Made by a program: the position numbers and the translations under genes. A stretch of DNA of 64,000 nucleotides, taken from contig CP075497.1 in assembly GCA_021613535.1 (NCBI GenBank), forward strand, positions 8,866,001-8,930,000. The letters are read 5' to 3'. Positions 24,221-35,394 of this stretch are shown here, piece by piece (within the stretch, counting starts at the first letter, position 1; each line of letters begins with the position of its first letter). The stretch is from Adineta vaga. Its lineage: Eukaryota > Rotifera. The notes beneath the pieces are model-generated. The model ran no database searches, had not been told where the DNA came from, and worked only from the letters and a program-made list of their open reading frames with translations.

Positions 24221-27200
24221 ATGTCGGAATATAATGATATTGCTGGAAGTGATGATATTATTTCATTGAATTATGATACTCAAGAAACATTCAAGTATAT
24301 CTATTCATTTTCATCATATTTTCAATTCTAATATATCATACTTTTCTAGTGAACATTCATATCGAGCTAAACAGGCTGTAAATCGAATTGATAAAACAAT
24401 ATCTGTCAAAGGTTATTGGAAAATTTCATTTTATTAAATAGAAAAAGAAACCCATTTGTTTGTAGATCAAGCAAAAGAAAATCAAAAACCAATGAAACAG
24501 GTACGGTTTTTTTTCGGCAATAAGATAAATTTCTCAATGAGTTACATTCGATTGCATACCTAACGTTTTCATATTACAGGTGGTGGATGAAGACCAAGCT
24601 GAGATAATGGAAGCTGAAACACAAAATTATTCACAACCAATAGTAAATAACGAAATACCAGTTGAAGAATTAACAACTAGTATTGATACTCAAAATACTT
24701 TATCATCTACTACTGTATGAATATAAATCACAGTAATATTGAATGAAAAAGAAAAAAGTTTCTGTTTCTTGTTTTCAGCCATTTGTAATTCGACCACCAT
24801 TGGTTCAGTCAACATTAACTGATGGAAGTAGCATCTCAGCTGAGAAAGGTAATTGAGATCAATTCTATAATTTGATAGTTGATTTCAATTTGAATGATAG
24901 ATTCAATCATAGTCGAATCACAGATCAATGGCGAGGTATGTATCTATTCAAATAATGCTTTGTAATTATCTTCATATAAATAGAATAATATATTGACTGA
25001 ACCACCATTAAAATCAACATTGGTTTGTAATTAGTTGAGTAAAATGTTGGAATATCATTTTTCTATCATTTTAGAATGTGATTACTACTGGACTTGAGAG
25101 TGCAACTGCAACAAATAGTAATTAATACTAGATTTCTGATTTTAAAACGAAATTTTATCTTTAGATTTACGCCTTTACATCTCACCAGCAGCCAGTATTC
25201 ATGAAACAACGAATATGGATGATGCTCAGTAAGGATTTATTCTTCGAATCTAATTCTATTCAATTATTCAATCTTAGACCAAATCCAATCAATACATTAG
25301 TAAAAGACAATGAAGTTAATCATCGAGAATCAGGTAGAGAATATGAAATGAAATTGTTATCTTTTTATAGTTAAAACTATTATCTTTGAATTAGATGATA
25401 AACCAAAAGAAGAACCGATGGATACAAGTGATGCACAAGTTTCTCTCGGTAGTGATGGTATTATCGAATCACATAACACATATGTACCTAATAATCATGA
25501 ATCTGCTTCAGTTACTGAAAAATCTACAAAAGTACAATCACCTGTTCAAAACAAAACCTCAGTAAGTTTCTTGCTCTTTATTGTTTCTAATGTTTTACCA
25601 TAGTTAAATTTTAGGTTTCACCTAAGTCAAAAGCATCATATGCATTAAGTCAACCAACAACAGATAAGTTCGACGCTATTCTTGCTAAATTAACGACTTC
25701 AACAACTAATAATAGCAATAATGATTCAAATATAACAATTGTAAGAAATATAGAACTTGAATATTTCATAGTCCATGAAAGTCATTTTTAGCGTGAAGAA
25801 GAAGAAATTTATATTAAAGAATCTATCTCGAAAACATTACGTCGTTATTCTGTAAAAGTCGATCCGGATGGACGAACAATATCACGTGATCTCCTTCTTG
25901 AGGTAATATTTTTTCTATCAAAAAACCTTTTCACTATAAAATAATTTATTCTTTTATAACAGCGTATCATTGAAGAAAATACTACGACTCGAATAGAAAC
26001 ATGGCCATCATCGGATAAGAAACCTGTTCGAACAGTTGCTAAACCTGTCGTCCCACCTGTTCAGAGTGCTCGAAAGAAATCAGCAAAACTATTAACACCA
26101 AAACGACGAACTAAAAGTTTGTAAGTAACATATACGTTGAATAATGAGGACTATTTCAAACAATTAACTGAGTAATTTCTAAACGTCTTTATTGATTTTA
26201 GAAAACCAACAGCAACTACACCTACAGTTTCGTCTAAAAAGATAATCACTGTGCGAAGGTGACTTTTCAAATTGTGTATGATTATCTGTATATTTTTCTT
26301 ATAATATTAGTGATGATGATGATGATGATGATGATGTGATTAGTGTGGACCCAGATGAAAATTCTAGTGATGATAATAAAGATGAAGACGATAATGATAA
26401 TGATGATGATGATGAACCAACTGGCAATCTCAGTGGTGATGATTTTATGCCAACAAATTCTTCAGGACAGCCAGTTAAAAAAGGTTTACGAGTGTATGCA
26501 AAATGGCTTGATGGTCATTTCTATCCGGGTATTGTTGGAAATGTCTCCGGTGAAAAGTAAGTAGAAAAAAAATCAGGTATTTATTGATTGAATGAAATTT
26601 TGATGTAGATGTATGATTGAATATGATGATGGCGCTAAGCGTTCTGTTAAAATACATGACATTATATCTCAAAGTTATCTGGACATAAATCAGAATGTTT
26701 TGGTACAAATTTCAGATGGATCTTTTCAAGATGGAATTATCAAACGTTTAATAAAAAAGAGAAAAACAGGTAATATTGGTTATGTTGTTGAAACAGGTGG
26801 AAAAGAAAAATGGTATCCATTACAATTTGTCTCATTAACTGCTGAACAAGCTGAACAGTTACCAGTAGTTACAATCAATAGTACAGAAGGTAATAATTAG
26901 TTTTTGAATTGGTTCGACTAATCGATTCGGTTCTAGAAGTGACATCCATTGCTCAAGGAAAACGTAAACGAACATCAACTCTACCACAATCACCTAATAA
27001 AAAACCTAAAAGTTCTACCATATCATCTTCACCAACTAAAAGAACAAGTAACATAGAATGAATTTATTCGATTGTATTCTTATCTAAAAACAATGAATTT
27101 AGCTTTTACACCAACACGTCAAACAAAACTATTCAATTCAATGAATTTTCTTCTCACAGGTTTCAATGGTAAACGACTTGTTATTATCGTTATGTTTCAT

Positions 27201-27613
27201 TGCAAATATTTATCTTTGATTAGAATCGATGGATATTCGACATGAAACTCAAAATGCTATTGAAGGTCATGGTGGAAAAGTCATTGAAAAAATGCCAAAT
27301 ACTGTAAGAGAAGAAAATACTTATGATATTAATTATTTCTTTTCGTTTAATGATTATTAGAATCGACGTGATAATGTTTATCTAATATCAGATAAAGCTA
27401 GAAAGACAGCGAAATTCTTTGATGCTAAAAAAATAAATATTCCTTGTGTAAATCACAAATGGATTCATGAATCCATCGAAAAAGTAAGCTTTGTTTATAA
27501 AAATTGAATGAATTATTTGATTGAAATTCTAGGGCGAAGTTCAAGAATGGGAAGACTATAATTTAGTTCCAGCAGACAAAGAAACAAAAGTGAACGAAAA
27601 TCATGAAGATTAG
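24221..27613 (+). CDS. 53BP1-like protein: tandem Tudor and one BRCT domain
   Basis: About 15-18 small exons from ATG 24221 (MSEYNDIAGSDD) to TAG 27611-27613. The first two thirds are polar and probably disordered, ending with an Asp-rich stretch (26310-26430). The tandem Tudor follows: GLRVYAKWLDGHFYPG and IEYDDGAKRSV, then a second barrel ending GGKEKWYPLQFV. These correspond to the human 53BP1 AKW...YFYSG, FDDGY and RKWYKR blocks. The Trp and second Asp of the methyl-lysine cage are kept; the Tyr after DDG is Ala. A BRCT follows: FNGESMDIRHETQNAI..., DNVYLISDKARKTAKFF, IPCVNHKWIHESIE. The protein stops right after NLVPADKE, where human 53BP1 continues into a second BRCT. Role by family: recruitment to methylated histone H4 at double-strand breaks. 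Orthology is likely but not proven. Confidence 0.82.
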
Positions 27614-27921
27614 AAAAACATTCTATCATGTCAGATTTATCTTATAGAAGATATACGAATTAGTTGTAGGCACATATTTTTTGTATGTTGTAACATATGT
27701 CTTGTGATATTTAATTCTAATAAATGACAGAATCTATTTATATAATTTATCAAATTTGTTGGAAAAAATATGAGAGTGAAATATATATACATATATATAT
27801 ATATATTATTACATCAATCATTAAGTTGACATCTTTAGATGATTTTTATATCGAATAAATGAAGCATTTTTCAAGCTAGACACATTTGAGTTTTTCTTGA
27901 AAACAGTATTCGCAAAGCTCA
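27614..27921. other. 3' flank of the 53BP1-like gene
   Basis: Contains a polyadenylation-type TAATAAATGA near 27718 and an AT microsatellite at about 27784-27809. No gene seen. Confidence 0.5.
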
Positions 27922-28257
27922 TCAGTAGATGGAGGTATTCGTATGAATAATATTGGTAACGCAACATGCACATGTATTTAAAAGAATCAATACAGAACGA
28001 GAGTCAATATTTGTAGCGTATATATCTTGATAGCCATCACCATTCAAATCTGCGATACGAACGCCAAGGTAAGCGTCATAAGGGCAATTATTTCGAGAGT
28101 TTTGATTCATAAACACGGTTTGTGTTACAAAATTGCCGCTTCCATCTCCAACTAACACATGTGTCCCAAAAGGATTTATTTGAGAAATAGTAATGTCTGA
28201 ATGACCATCGACTATTGAAATCACCCACGTCTATTTCTTGCTGAACTCCATTACTGT
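27922..28257 (-). pseudogene. FG-GAP/VCBS repeat protein fragment, frameshifted
   Basis: On the minus strand the residues VGDFNS / DGHSDITISQ, then VLVGDGSGNF, VRIADLNGDGYQDIYATN and SVLILLN form about two FG-GAP beta-propeller repeats; the calcium-type DxNxDGxxD loop is clear. The first repeat is split by one extra base near 28205-28212, so VGDFNS and DGHSDI lie in different frames. Upstream the coding sequence ends abruptly at the TTAA of an inverted-repeat element. No start codon, signal peptide or further repeats are present. Many bacterial-type FG-GAP proteins are known from bdelloids. This copy reads as a degraded remnant. Confidence 0.7.
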
Positions 28258-28261
28258 TTAA

Positions 28262-28276
28262 CCCTCCGTTACCGTC
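28262..28276 (+). repeat. Left terminal inverted repeat of the TTAA element
   Basis: CCCTCCGTTACCGTC adjoining TTAA; pairs with 28620-28634. Confidence 0.75.
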
Positions 28277-28619
28277 CTCGTTTTATAACTTCAACAGTGT
28301 AGTGGGGTCCGCATGAACCCCCCAAGTAAAATTTAAGAAACTGATGGTTTTACTTCACGTTTAGCATAAACAGGTATCGATATGTAACAGACAACAGTTA
28401 TAATAAATCCAACAATCGTATCTGTAACACAAATTATGTGATGGGGTTCATGCGGACCCATACCTGTGCTCTTTTTCTAGAGTGTTTATATGAGATTTTT
28501 CGTGTCGATACTATACACCGTCCATGGACTAGAAACTATGTACAATAAATGACTCGGAGCAGTAAATGCTTGAGTGAAACGCAACAGAAAACTGCGAAGT
28601 GGGTCTGCATGGATCCCAC

Positions 28620-28634
28620 GACAGTAACCGAGGG
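28620..28634 (-). repeat. Right terminal inverted repeat of the TTAA element
   Basis: Reads CCCTCGGTTACTGTC on the minus strand, next to TTAA at 28635; two mismatches to the left end. Confidence 0.75.
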
Positions 28635-28638
28635 TTAA

Positions 28639-29277
28639 TGAATAAAGTTTCTAATTTATTAAAAAAAATAAAACAAGTTTACGTTTTGGTATTTCCTTTG
28701 GTTATTAAGATTATTTAATAAAATTTTCTCATTATTTATCATATCGATTTACAATAGAGTTCTTTTACTTTAATGAACAACGATATAAAATGAAATGATA
28801 AAAAATTGTTCGTTAAACAACAGATCTTATGAATTTATAGTGTCATCTATAGAATTCGATGATTTGTGGTCATTTTCCTTGACCGACTATATAACAATAT
28901 AGACATCAATGAATGAATGAATAATACAAGAAAAAAGACGTTTACTTTCAACTTCATATTTCTGTTGTTTGATTGTATAATATAAATGGATCTAATTTTA
29001 AACGAAATTGCATTATATTGAAATATTTCTATTTGTAAAGTTTTTCTTTAATTTGTGTTAATATCATTGAACTATATATCATTCAATGTTTTATTTCAAT
29101 CAACTAAATATTCTTCTCATTTAGATCTTGTACTTGAAACGTGATTTTGCTTTACTTTAGTACGTATTCATTTCATATTCTTCAGTTTTTTTTTCTTATT
29201 GGCAAAGAGAACAATTGACAATGTCTCTTCGTATGATAGAACACTAATCTGTCTTTATTCTTTTCAGTATTCATATA
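28639..29277. other. Intergenic, AT-rich
   Basis: Nothing recognised apart from an acceptor-like ttcttttcag ending at 29268, ten bases before the next candidate start codon. Confidence 0.5.
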
Positions 29278-30079
29278 ATGTGTCACCAAAGGAACTTGCC
29301 AATAATCGTAAGTTCAATCTTAGATGGATGAGTGTGTACATATAGATGTAGAATGGTCTTGCTTTTTGTAACTCTTTCCTTGCCCATATTCTCTCTCTCT
29401 ATTTAAATTCTTTTTCTATGTAATTATTAATCGACTGTAATTTTTGATATTTATATCTCATATTCAATTATTTCTTTTGAAAATAATTATTCGAAAAATA
29501 TTTTCTTATTTTTGAAATGCAAGAAGTTCCTCAGTTAGTGAGAATTCATTAAAAAACTAGAGATATTTTGCATGTTATGCTAGTTTAATTTTACATAACT
29601 CTTGTTTCTTTCGTTTCTATATAATGCATGTTTTCAATCAATTTTATTTTATTCACAAAATATGTTATGTTAATAAATATTTTCTTTTTGATTTTAGGAA
29701 AATTCCCCCATAGCTCAGCTGATCTCAGAGCAGCAACAACAAATCCAACAACAAGTTCAGGAACTTCAGCAGCAAAATCAACCACTTCAACAACAAGTTC
29801 CACCACCTCATACCAGTTGCTCAATTACCATTAGTTGCATCAGCTCCAGCATCGTTGGTTGCACCAGTTCCACCACCTCATCACGTACAATTACAAGTAC
29901 CACCACCTTTATCAATTGCTCAATTACCATTAGCAGCACCAGCTCTTTTACAACAAGTTCCACAACAACGTTCACCACCATCGGCACAAGAAAGAGCGCG
30001 TCGTCGTCTTCGTCGTCGAATGTTACGTGTTGGACGAACATTAAGAAGAGTTCGTAGATTACCATCGGATGATCGTTAA
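29278..30079 (+). pseudogene. Gln/Pro-rich, Arg-tailed protein gene with a frame break
   Basis: No family recognised. A possible first exon (29278-29307, MCHQRNLPII) and a 390-base intron lead into exon 2 at 29698. Exon 2 starts ENSPIAQLISEQQQQIQQQ and continues as a Gln-rich, probably coiled-coil segment to QQQVPPPH. Near 29805-29815 the frame must shift by one base. The other frame then reads PVAQLPLVASAPAS and PPPHHVQLQVPPP, and ends in a strongly basic tail (RARRRLRRRMLRVGRTLRR) with TAA at 30077-30079. Compositional continuity across the break suggests one original protein. It may be a real gene with an assembly error, a pseudogene, or chance low-complexity frames. Confidence 0.35.
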
Positions 30080-30533
30080 ATGAAATTGTAAGTATTTGAA
30101 TTATTTATTTTTTGATCATCATGTTAATTTATTCTTGTAGTCTATGGCACATCTCTGCACAGAAATATCAATATTTGCGGAAACAAATGTGAATTAGATG
30201 TATTGAAATGAATTATGATTAGAAAATGTTCTATATTTTGTTCTTACAAATATAGATTTATTCGAATAATGTACGAAAAAAAGTAATGATCGACATTATT
30301 CTTATCCTTTTACATCAGTCATCCTTCAATTTGTTTCATGGCGTTTTGTTATTTGTAATTTACCTACTGTTTATTTCTTAAATAAAGTAATCATTTGATA
30401 AATGAAAATATAACATCTTGTATTTTAATTTAATGGAAATAAATTCAAATGAAATTCCAATAGTTTCTATGTTTTTAATGACACAAAAAGAAGAGAAATA
30501 GAATATATTTTTTTGCTAAAGTTTATAAAGCAT
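30080..30533. other. Intergenic, convergent 3' flanks
   Basis: AT-rich; possible AATAAA at about 30381. No gene seen. Confidence 0.5.
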
Positions 30534-30875
30534 CTAATAACATGTTTCTTTTATATTCTCCAGGATTATTATTTTTTGTTTGTGATCTTGATTTTGATCT
30601 TTTTTTAACCATTTATCAATTGGATGATGAATATCTGATTTATATCGTTCAGCTAAATTTGAATATTCTTCAAGACGATCTTTATAAGAATCCTCAATTT
30701 GTTGATCAGCATAATCATTTTCTATAAATTCATTTTTACAATGACGTAATTTAGTTACTAATAAAGCACAATCTTTACGATAATCTTCAATTGATTCGTC
30801 AATATTTAATAATAATTGTTTCTTTTTCTGATGAAAATAATGATGCATCAACTGTTTCACTTTTACGTTAATCAT
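30534..30875 (-). CDS. Hypothetical small charged helical protein
   Basis: Intronless frame of 113 residues from ATG 30875 (MINVKVKQLMHHYFHQKKKQ). It is rich in Lys, Glu, Asp, His and Tyr with heptad-like hydrophobics (LLLNIDESIEDY, LEEYSNLAERY), so it is probably all-helical. No signal peptide, membrane segment or known motif. It may be an exon of a larger gene, since the C-terminus ends without a recognised domain. Coding status is uncertain; the composition is unlike the random frames nearby. Confidence 0.4.
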   Translation of the reverse strand: MINVKVKQLMHHYFHQKKKQLLLNIDESIEDYRKDCALLVTKLRHCKNEFIENDYADQQIEDSYKDRLEEYSNLAERYKSDIHHPIDKWLKKDQNQDHKQKIIILENIKETCY

Positions 30876-32740
30876 GCGTTGGATATTGTTCTGTTAATTT
30901 GACTTGTAAGGTTCAATTAATTGTTTATTCAATCGATGTTCAATTCACGAGAAACAATGACCTTAGGATAGTTTATTTTTCAAGCAATCATTGCTTTCTT
31001 GAATTAATTTTTTTATTGAAATGAATTAGAAAATTTAGAAAAGTTTCTTGATATAGTGAAATTTTTAATTTCTTCTATTTTTGAATATTATGATAATATT
31101 GACTTAGGAATATATTTATTTGATTCTGCAAACTAAAATTTTTATTCCATTTGTCTATTACTATGATGTTAGATATTTAAGGTTTCAAAATAATTATTAT
31201 TCGAAGATGATACTGTTTAATAACTTGGACAAATATTTTAAATCGTTTTCTTCTTCTTAAAATTATGGAACATTTTTATATATCTCTGCTGATTTGGTTC
31301 TTTTAATTATTTAAAACATTTAATCTTAATCCTTAAAAGTCGAGAGAGAATTTTTTCTGATAAGAAGAAACAAATAACTATCGAAATTAAGCTTTTAAAC
31401 GATCAGTATGATTATACTTTAATTTTTCTTATTTTCTTCATATACATGTATTTGGAAGAAACGTTCGATTATTCATCATTTTCTATTGAAACCTTTATTG
31501 CTTTTTATCAATGAAGAAAACAAATAAGTTTAGAAGTTTTATTACACACAAGAGATTATTGTTAGCCGTAGCCATGTGAGAGTTGTAGTATGTTGTTAAT
31601 CAATAAATTATTTGCATTTTAAGCATATATTCAGTGAATGGTCAACTTCAAATCAATTTATATTTAATAGATAGAGAGTGAAAGTATATGTAGTATATTT
31701 TCTTGAACTTCACATATACCATTACTCAGATTCATCCTCAGCCATCTGCTTGCAGTCATTACGACATTCTTCTTTATGAAGAACGAGAATCGGCACCATG
31801 ACAAGTAAATTTTGTTGAAATTTTCTGGTATGAAAGATATAAAAATATACGGCGAAGTGTTGTTCGATGTGTATAACTGAGATGAGGAATTCGCAACTTT
31901 ACTACCCTAAGAAGTAAATCAAGAATCGAATAATAACATTTTCAGAAAAAAAGAGTCGACTGAAAGTGGTTGCGGTTAGTTGCTTTAATTGCATGATTTG
32001 GTTATTATATCGGTGTTATTTGAAAAGGTAGAAAAAACAAGTACATATCGACATTGTGCCTTATCTTGTAGAAGGGCACGAAAACGAATTAATATTAAGA
32101 AAACTGGATATGTGGTAGTAAGAAAGAAAGGTAAATTTCGACAACAAACTTTCATTATTATCAGTAGTTTATATAAACATATGGCAAGTTTTAATTCTTT
32201 ATATTCAATCTATGAAGTTTGAAATGTGGAGCTGAAGTCGTAAAAACAAAAACTCAAAATTAAACTTATTAAAATGGCGTATTGAATGGTAAATAGGCTT
32301 TCGTGCAACTTCCAAAGAAGAAGAAAAAAAAGCTCATCTTCGCTCTTTGCTGCTTTTTTTATCAGAAAAATATTGAAGTTTTATGAATAAAAAATAATCG
32401 AGATCTCACAGCAATCGTGAGAATTTGCGATGTAAGAGATGTATTATTTTTTATCTCAGATAATTCATGAATCTTGCAATTGAATCTTCTTTTCTTTAGC
32501 ATAAGCAATTGATTTTGTAAAGTTATATTTGTGAACGATGCAATTTTATAAAAAGTAGCTATCATCTTGACATACTTCTTGAGGGTGAGGGTGTGGGTAG
32601 TGTGTAAGTATGCCACCCTAATCCACATCTTCACACCTTCAATCAATTAAATTCTTTTCTTTTTCAGACATTTCTTCAAAACAATGAATCTATTTCATCA
32701 TGGTCCAATCTGCGTTTTCCTTGGTTATGTTCTATAATTT
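30876..32740. other. 1.9-kb AT-rich region without a recognised gene
   Basis: Open frames at 31989-32222 and 32362-32646 have no recognisable motifs. No repeats of note. Confidence 0.5.
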
Positions 32741-32754
32741 TTACCTTTGAATAT

Positions 32755-33183
32755 AGTGTAATCAGGCGATCGGAACATGCTTACATGATTGCTCAAATAC
32801 TGCATATTTCGCCTCGTCTTTCACCACTCACTGTAGAATGGCGGGATTTATGTCTTTGCTCACATTCGAATACACATGTGTAACATTTACATCTTCTACT
32901 AAACAAACGATGCAAAGATCCAAATGAAAATCTGATGAGATTTGCTGTGAAAATTGTTGATACAGTTGATCAACTTGTTCAGTTGGTTTTTAATATAAAT
33001 CCTTTGGTAACACTGGATCCAAAAGTTGCAGCATCAATTGAACAAGCAATATTCAACGCTGGCAATAAACGACTATTGAATTCTTATGTGTCAAATAACT
33101 TTTCTAAAACGAAACGAACTTCGCATTTGGTCATCATAGTTGTGCATAAACAAATTATTGTTCAGGAAATAAATCGAAAATGA
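32755..33183 (+). pseudogene. Possible degraded coding segment with in-frame stop
   Basis: One frame reads with coding-like composition over about 140 codons (HAYMIAQILHISPRLSPL..., then RFAVKIVDTVDQLVQLV and LDPKVAASIEQAIFNAG), interrupted by a single TAA near 32882. No family recognised and no start codon assigned. It may be a decayed gene fragment or chance. Confidence 0.25.
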
Positions 33184-33780
33184 AATTATAATACAAAGAA
33201 TACTCTCAAACATTTGTTAAATCATATTGATCCATATCTACAATAAATTCGAGAACTTAGGATTATGAAATGTCTGTTCATCATAAAGAACGCGAAAAAT
33301 ACTTCGTGTGGTTCATTAATTGACTTATCATTTCTACTCTTAATACCATTTATTTTAATATTAAACTGGTATTTTTATACAATGCACTATGTTCGTACAA
33401 AAAACTATAGCATTAATGTTCTTTTTCTCTTATTGCCGTTTCAATCTTACAGATGTTTGCATTATCACATACGAAAAGTTATGGTCTCGACATAATCGTA
33501 CAGAACCGTTGGTAACAATGAGACAAACTATACGTTTATAATTCTAAATGCTCGATACTAGAGAAGGAAGATATATATGTATGTGCATGAATTCTATTAT
33601 CAATGAAAAGTGTGATCTTAAGTCGAATAGGTAATGATTAATGTTACGAAATGTATGAAAAAAGCAAGCGCCGTTATATTCAATTTCTTAAAGTTTGTCT
33701 TAATACGATAAACTAATCAGACGAACTAAAATATGATTATTCCATTGTTATTTTCGAACAAATAGAAAAATAGAATTCTG
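33184..33780. other. Intergenic, 3' flank of carboxylesterase
   Basis: AT-rich; nothing recognised. Confidence 0.5.
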
Positions 33781-35394
33781 TCAATTATTGTTAATGCTAT
33801 TTGTGACTGCATACAAATCCCAAAAGCCGGAACAAGTAGCATTATAATAATAATTTCTCATTCGTGAATCGATATTAAGAACAAAATCATTGTCAGTGGA
33901 TGTCTGATAAGGATCCCAAGTTGTTAGATTTTTAGCATAGTTAGGATTCGATGTGCGAATAAAATTAGCCCAATATATCATTATATTCTTTGAGAGTTGT
34001 TGTTCCAGAATGGTGAAATTGTAGTGTGGATATAGATTTTGAAGTACAGTAGGAAAGAGCATTGGAAGTTCAGCAGCATGAGTGACGCCGAAACATGATG
34101 GTGCAACCGGTATAAGATGATTATATGTATACAAATAAGAAGGTAATCCATGCGTAGAGAATATAGAAGCAATACGTCGAGATCCACAATGTAACCAAGA
34201 ATTACTGTATACAATATTGAGATACGTTAATGGATTATTAGCAGCAGAAATAGGGCCATAGATAGTAGGAATTTCATCAGCAATAGTAGCATTATATGTG
34301 GTATTGAAGAATGCTTGTACTTGTGTAATATTAGCCGTTCCATTAAAAACAGGACATGTAAATAAAGATGTTTCATTTGTATTAGCACCAATTAAAATAG
34401 GAACCTTTTGAAATTTTCCTTTGGCATAGTTATTCTCCATAGTATTATCTAAAACGTAATTGTCAATAACTGGATTGGCAGCTAATCCAAACATATTTTT
34501 TGATGAAAGGATACTCTGAACTTTAAGGATTTCCTCAACTGTTAAATCACGTAAACAGCGTAATGTGGTACAATTCGTTAGAATTCGCAAAACATTACCA
34601 CTATCATTAATAGCAGTTTGTAACGTGCTTACTGCGTTAGGCCATACACTACCACTCTGTACAATAGCTCGTTGAAAGGTATCATTTGTAGTTAATAATG
34701 AAGTTAATAGAATGGTAACACTGGCACCACCAGCACTTTCACCACCGATAGTAATTTCTTCAGGATTACCACCAAAACCACGAATGTTCTTTTTTATCCA
34801 ATCTAGTGCTGTCAGCTGATCTAATATACCATAATTACCAGTAGTGCTTTTATTATGCATGCCCGATCGTTCGTCAAACAATGCCTTGTCTGCGAGAAAA
34901 CCAAGTAGTCCAAGGCGATAATTAATTGTCACGAAAACGACAGGAATAGAATTGTTCATACTTGTGCTAACGAACGAAGTAGCTTCATACTCTACGCCAG
35001 CTCCTGAAGTAAAACTACCTCCATGAATCCAAACATATACAGGCAAATTAATGGCATCATCAGGAGCGTATACATTCAACGTGAGACAAGATTCGGTAGC
35101 TGGAATGCCATAAGTATTTCTTTGTGGACAAGCATTCGGAATGTAGGCATATTTTGTCCCATTTGAGGCTGCAAGAGCTTGAGAAGGTTTCCATCTAAGC
35201 TCACCAATAGGCTGTTGAGCATAGGGTATACCATACCAATAGTTAACAGTCGTGTCATTCATTATTTGCTGACGACCAATATAGACACCTTGTTGTGTTT
35301 GAGCTGTAGGCGAATTATTATTGGCTATAATAACTGGAATAAATAATGATAATAATAATACAAATTCAAACGATCCTATCATATTCATTCTCAT
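33781..35394 (-). CDS. Secreted type-B carboxylesterase, intronless
   Basis: From the ATG at 35394 (MRMNMIGSFEF) the single exon gives 537 residues, the normal size of the family. The N-terminal hydrophobic stretch FVLLLSLFIPVIIA is a signal peptide. Landmarks: oxyanion hole WIHGGSF; the conserved Cys-flanked ESCLTLNVYAP; nucleophile elbow IGGESAGGASV with catalytic Ser; acid residue probably in NETSLF; catalytic His in GVTHAAELPMLF. So the triad looks intact. About ten NxS/T sites suggest glycosylation. Predicted to hydrolyse carboxylic esters outside the cell; substrate unknown. The absence of introns in a gene this long contrasts with its neighbours and suggests a retrocopy or acquired gene. 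It lies 297 bases downstream of another intronless hydrolase on the same strand. Confidence 0.93.
   Translation of the reverse strand: MRMNMIGSFEFVLLLSLFIPVIIANNNSPTAQTQQGVYIGRQQIMNDTTVNYWYGIPYAQQPIGELRWKPSQALAASNGTKYAYIPNACPQRNTYGIPATESCLTLNVYAPDDAINLPVYVWIHGGSFTSGAGVEYEATSFVSTSMNNSIPVVFVTINYRLGLLGFLADKALFDERSGMHNKSTTGNYGILDQLTALDWIKKNIRGFGGNPEEITIGGESAGGASVTILLTSLLTTNDTFQRAIVQSGSVWPNAVSTLQTAINDSGNVLRILTNCTTLRCLRDLTVEEILKVQSILSSKNMFGLAANPVIDNYVLDNTMENNYAKGKFQKVPILIGANTNETSLFTCPVFNGTANITQVQAFFNTTYNATIADEIPTIYGPISAANNPLTYLNIVYSNSWLHCGSRRIASIFSTHGLPSYLYTYNHLIPVAPSCFGVTHAAELPMLFPTVLQNLYPHYNFTILEQQLSKNIMIYWANFIRTSNPNYAKNLTTWDPYQTSTDNDFVLNIDSRMRNYYYNATCSGFWDLYAVTNSINNN

Larger units (their letters stand above)
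28258..28638. mobile_element. TTAA-flanked inverted-repeat element (piggyBac-like MITE)
   Basis: A 373-bp element (28262-28634) lies between two TTAA copies (28258-28261 and 28635-28638). The left end reads CCCTCCGTTACCGTC inward; the right end reads CCCTCGGTTACTGTC on the other strand, about 13 of 15 matching. TTAA target duplication with a CCC-starting terminal repeat is the signature of piggyBac-superfamily transposons. No transposase is encoded, so it would be a non-autonomous MITE. Inside are three copies of a near-palindromic 18-mer of the form GGGTYYGCATGRAYCCC: at about 28304-28321, inverted at 28443-28460, and at 28601-28618. Confidence 0.75.

Noticed and set aside
27784-27809. AT-rich run as possible telomeric or origin sequence
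   Set aside because: Simple TA microsatellite without telomere repeats; similar AT runs occur in introns and flanks across the window.
29278-29834. Frame reading KFPHSSADLRAATTNP as the product of exon 29698
   Set aside because: It gives a Thr/Ser-rich frame that stops early; the phase of the preceding exon and the Gln-rich frame fit better.
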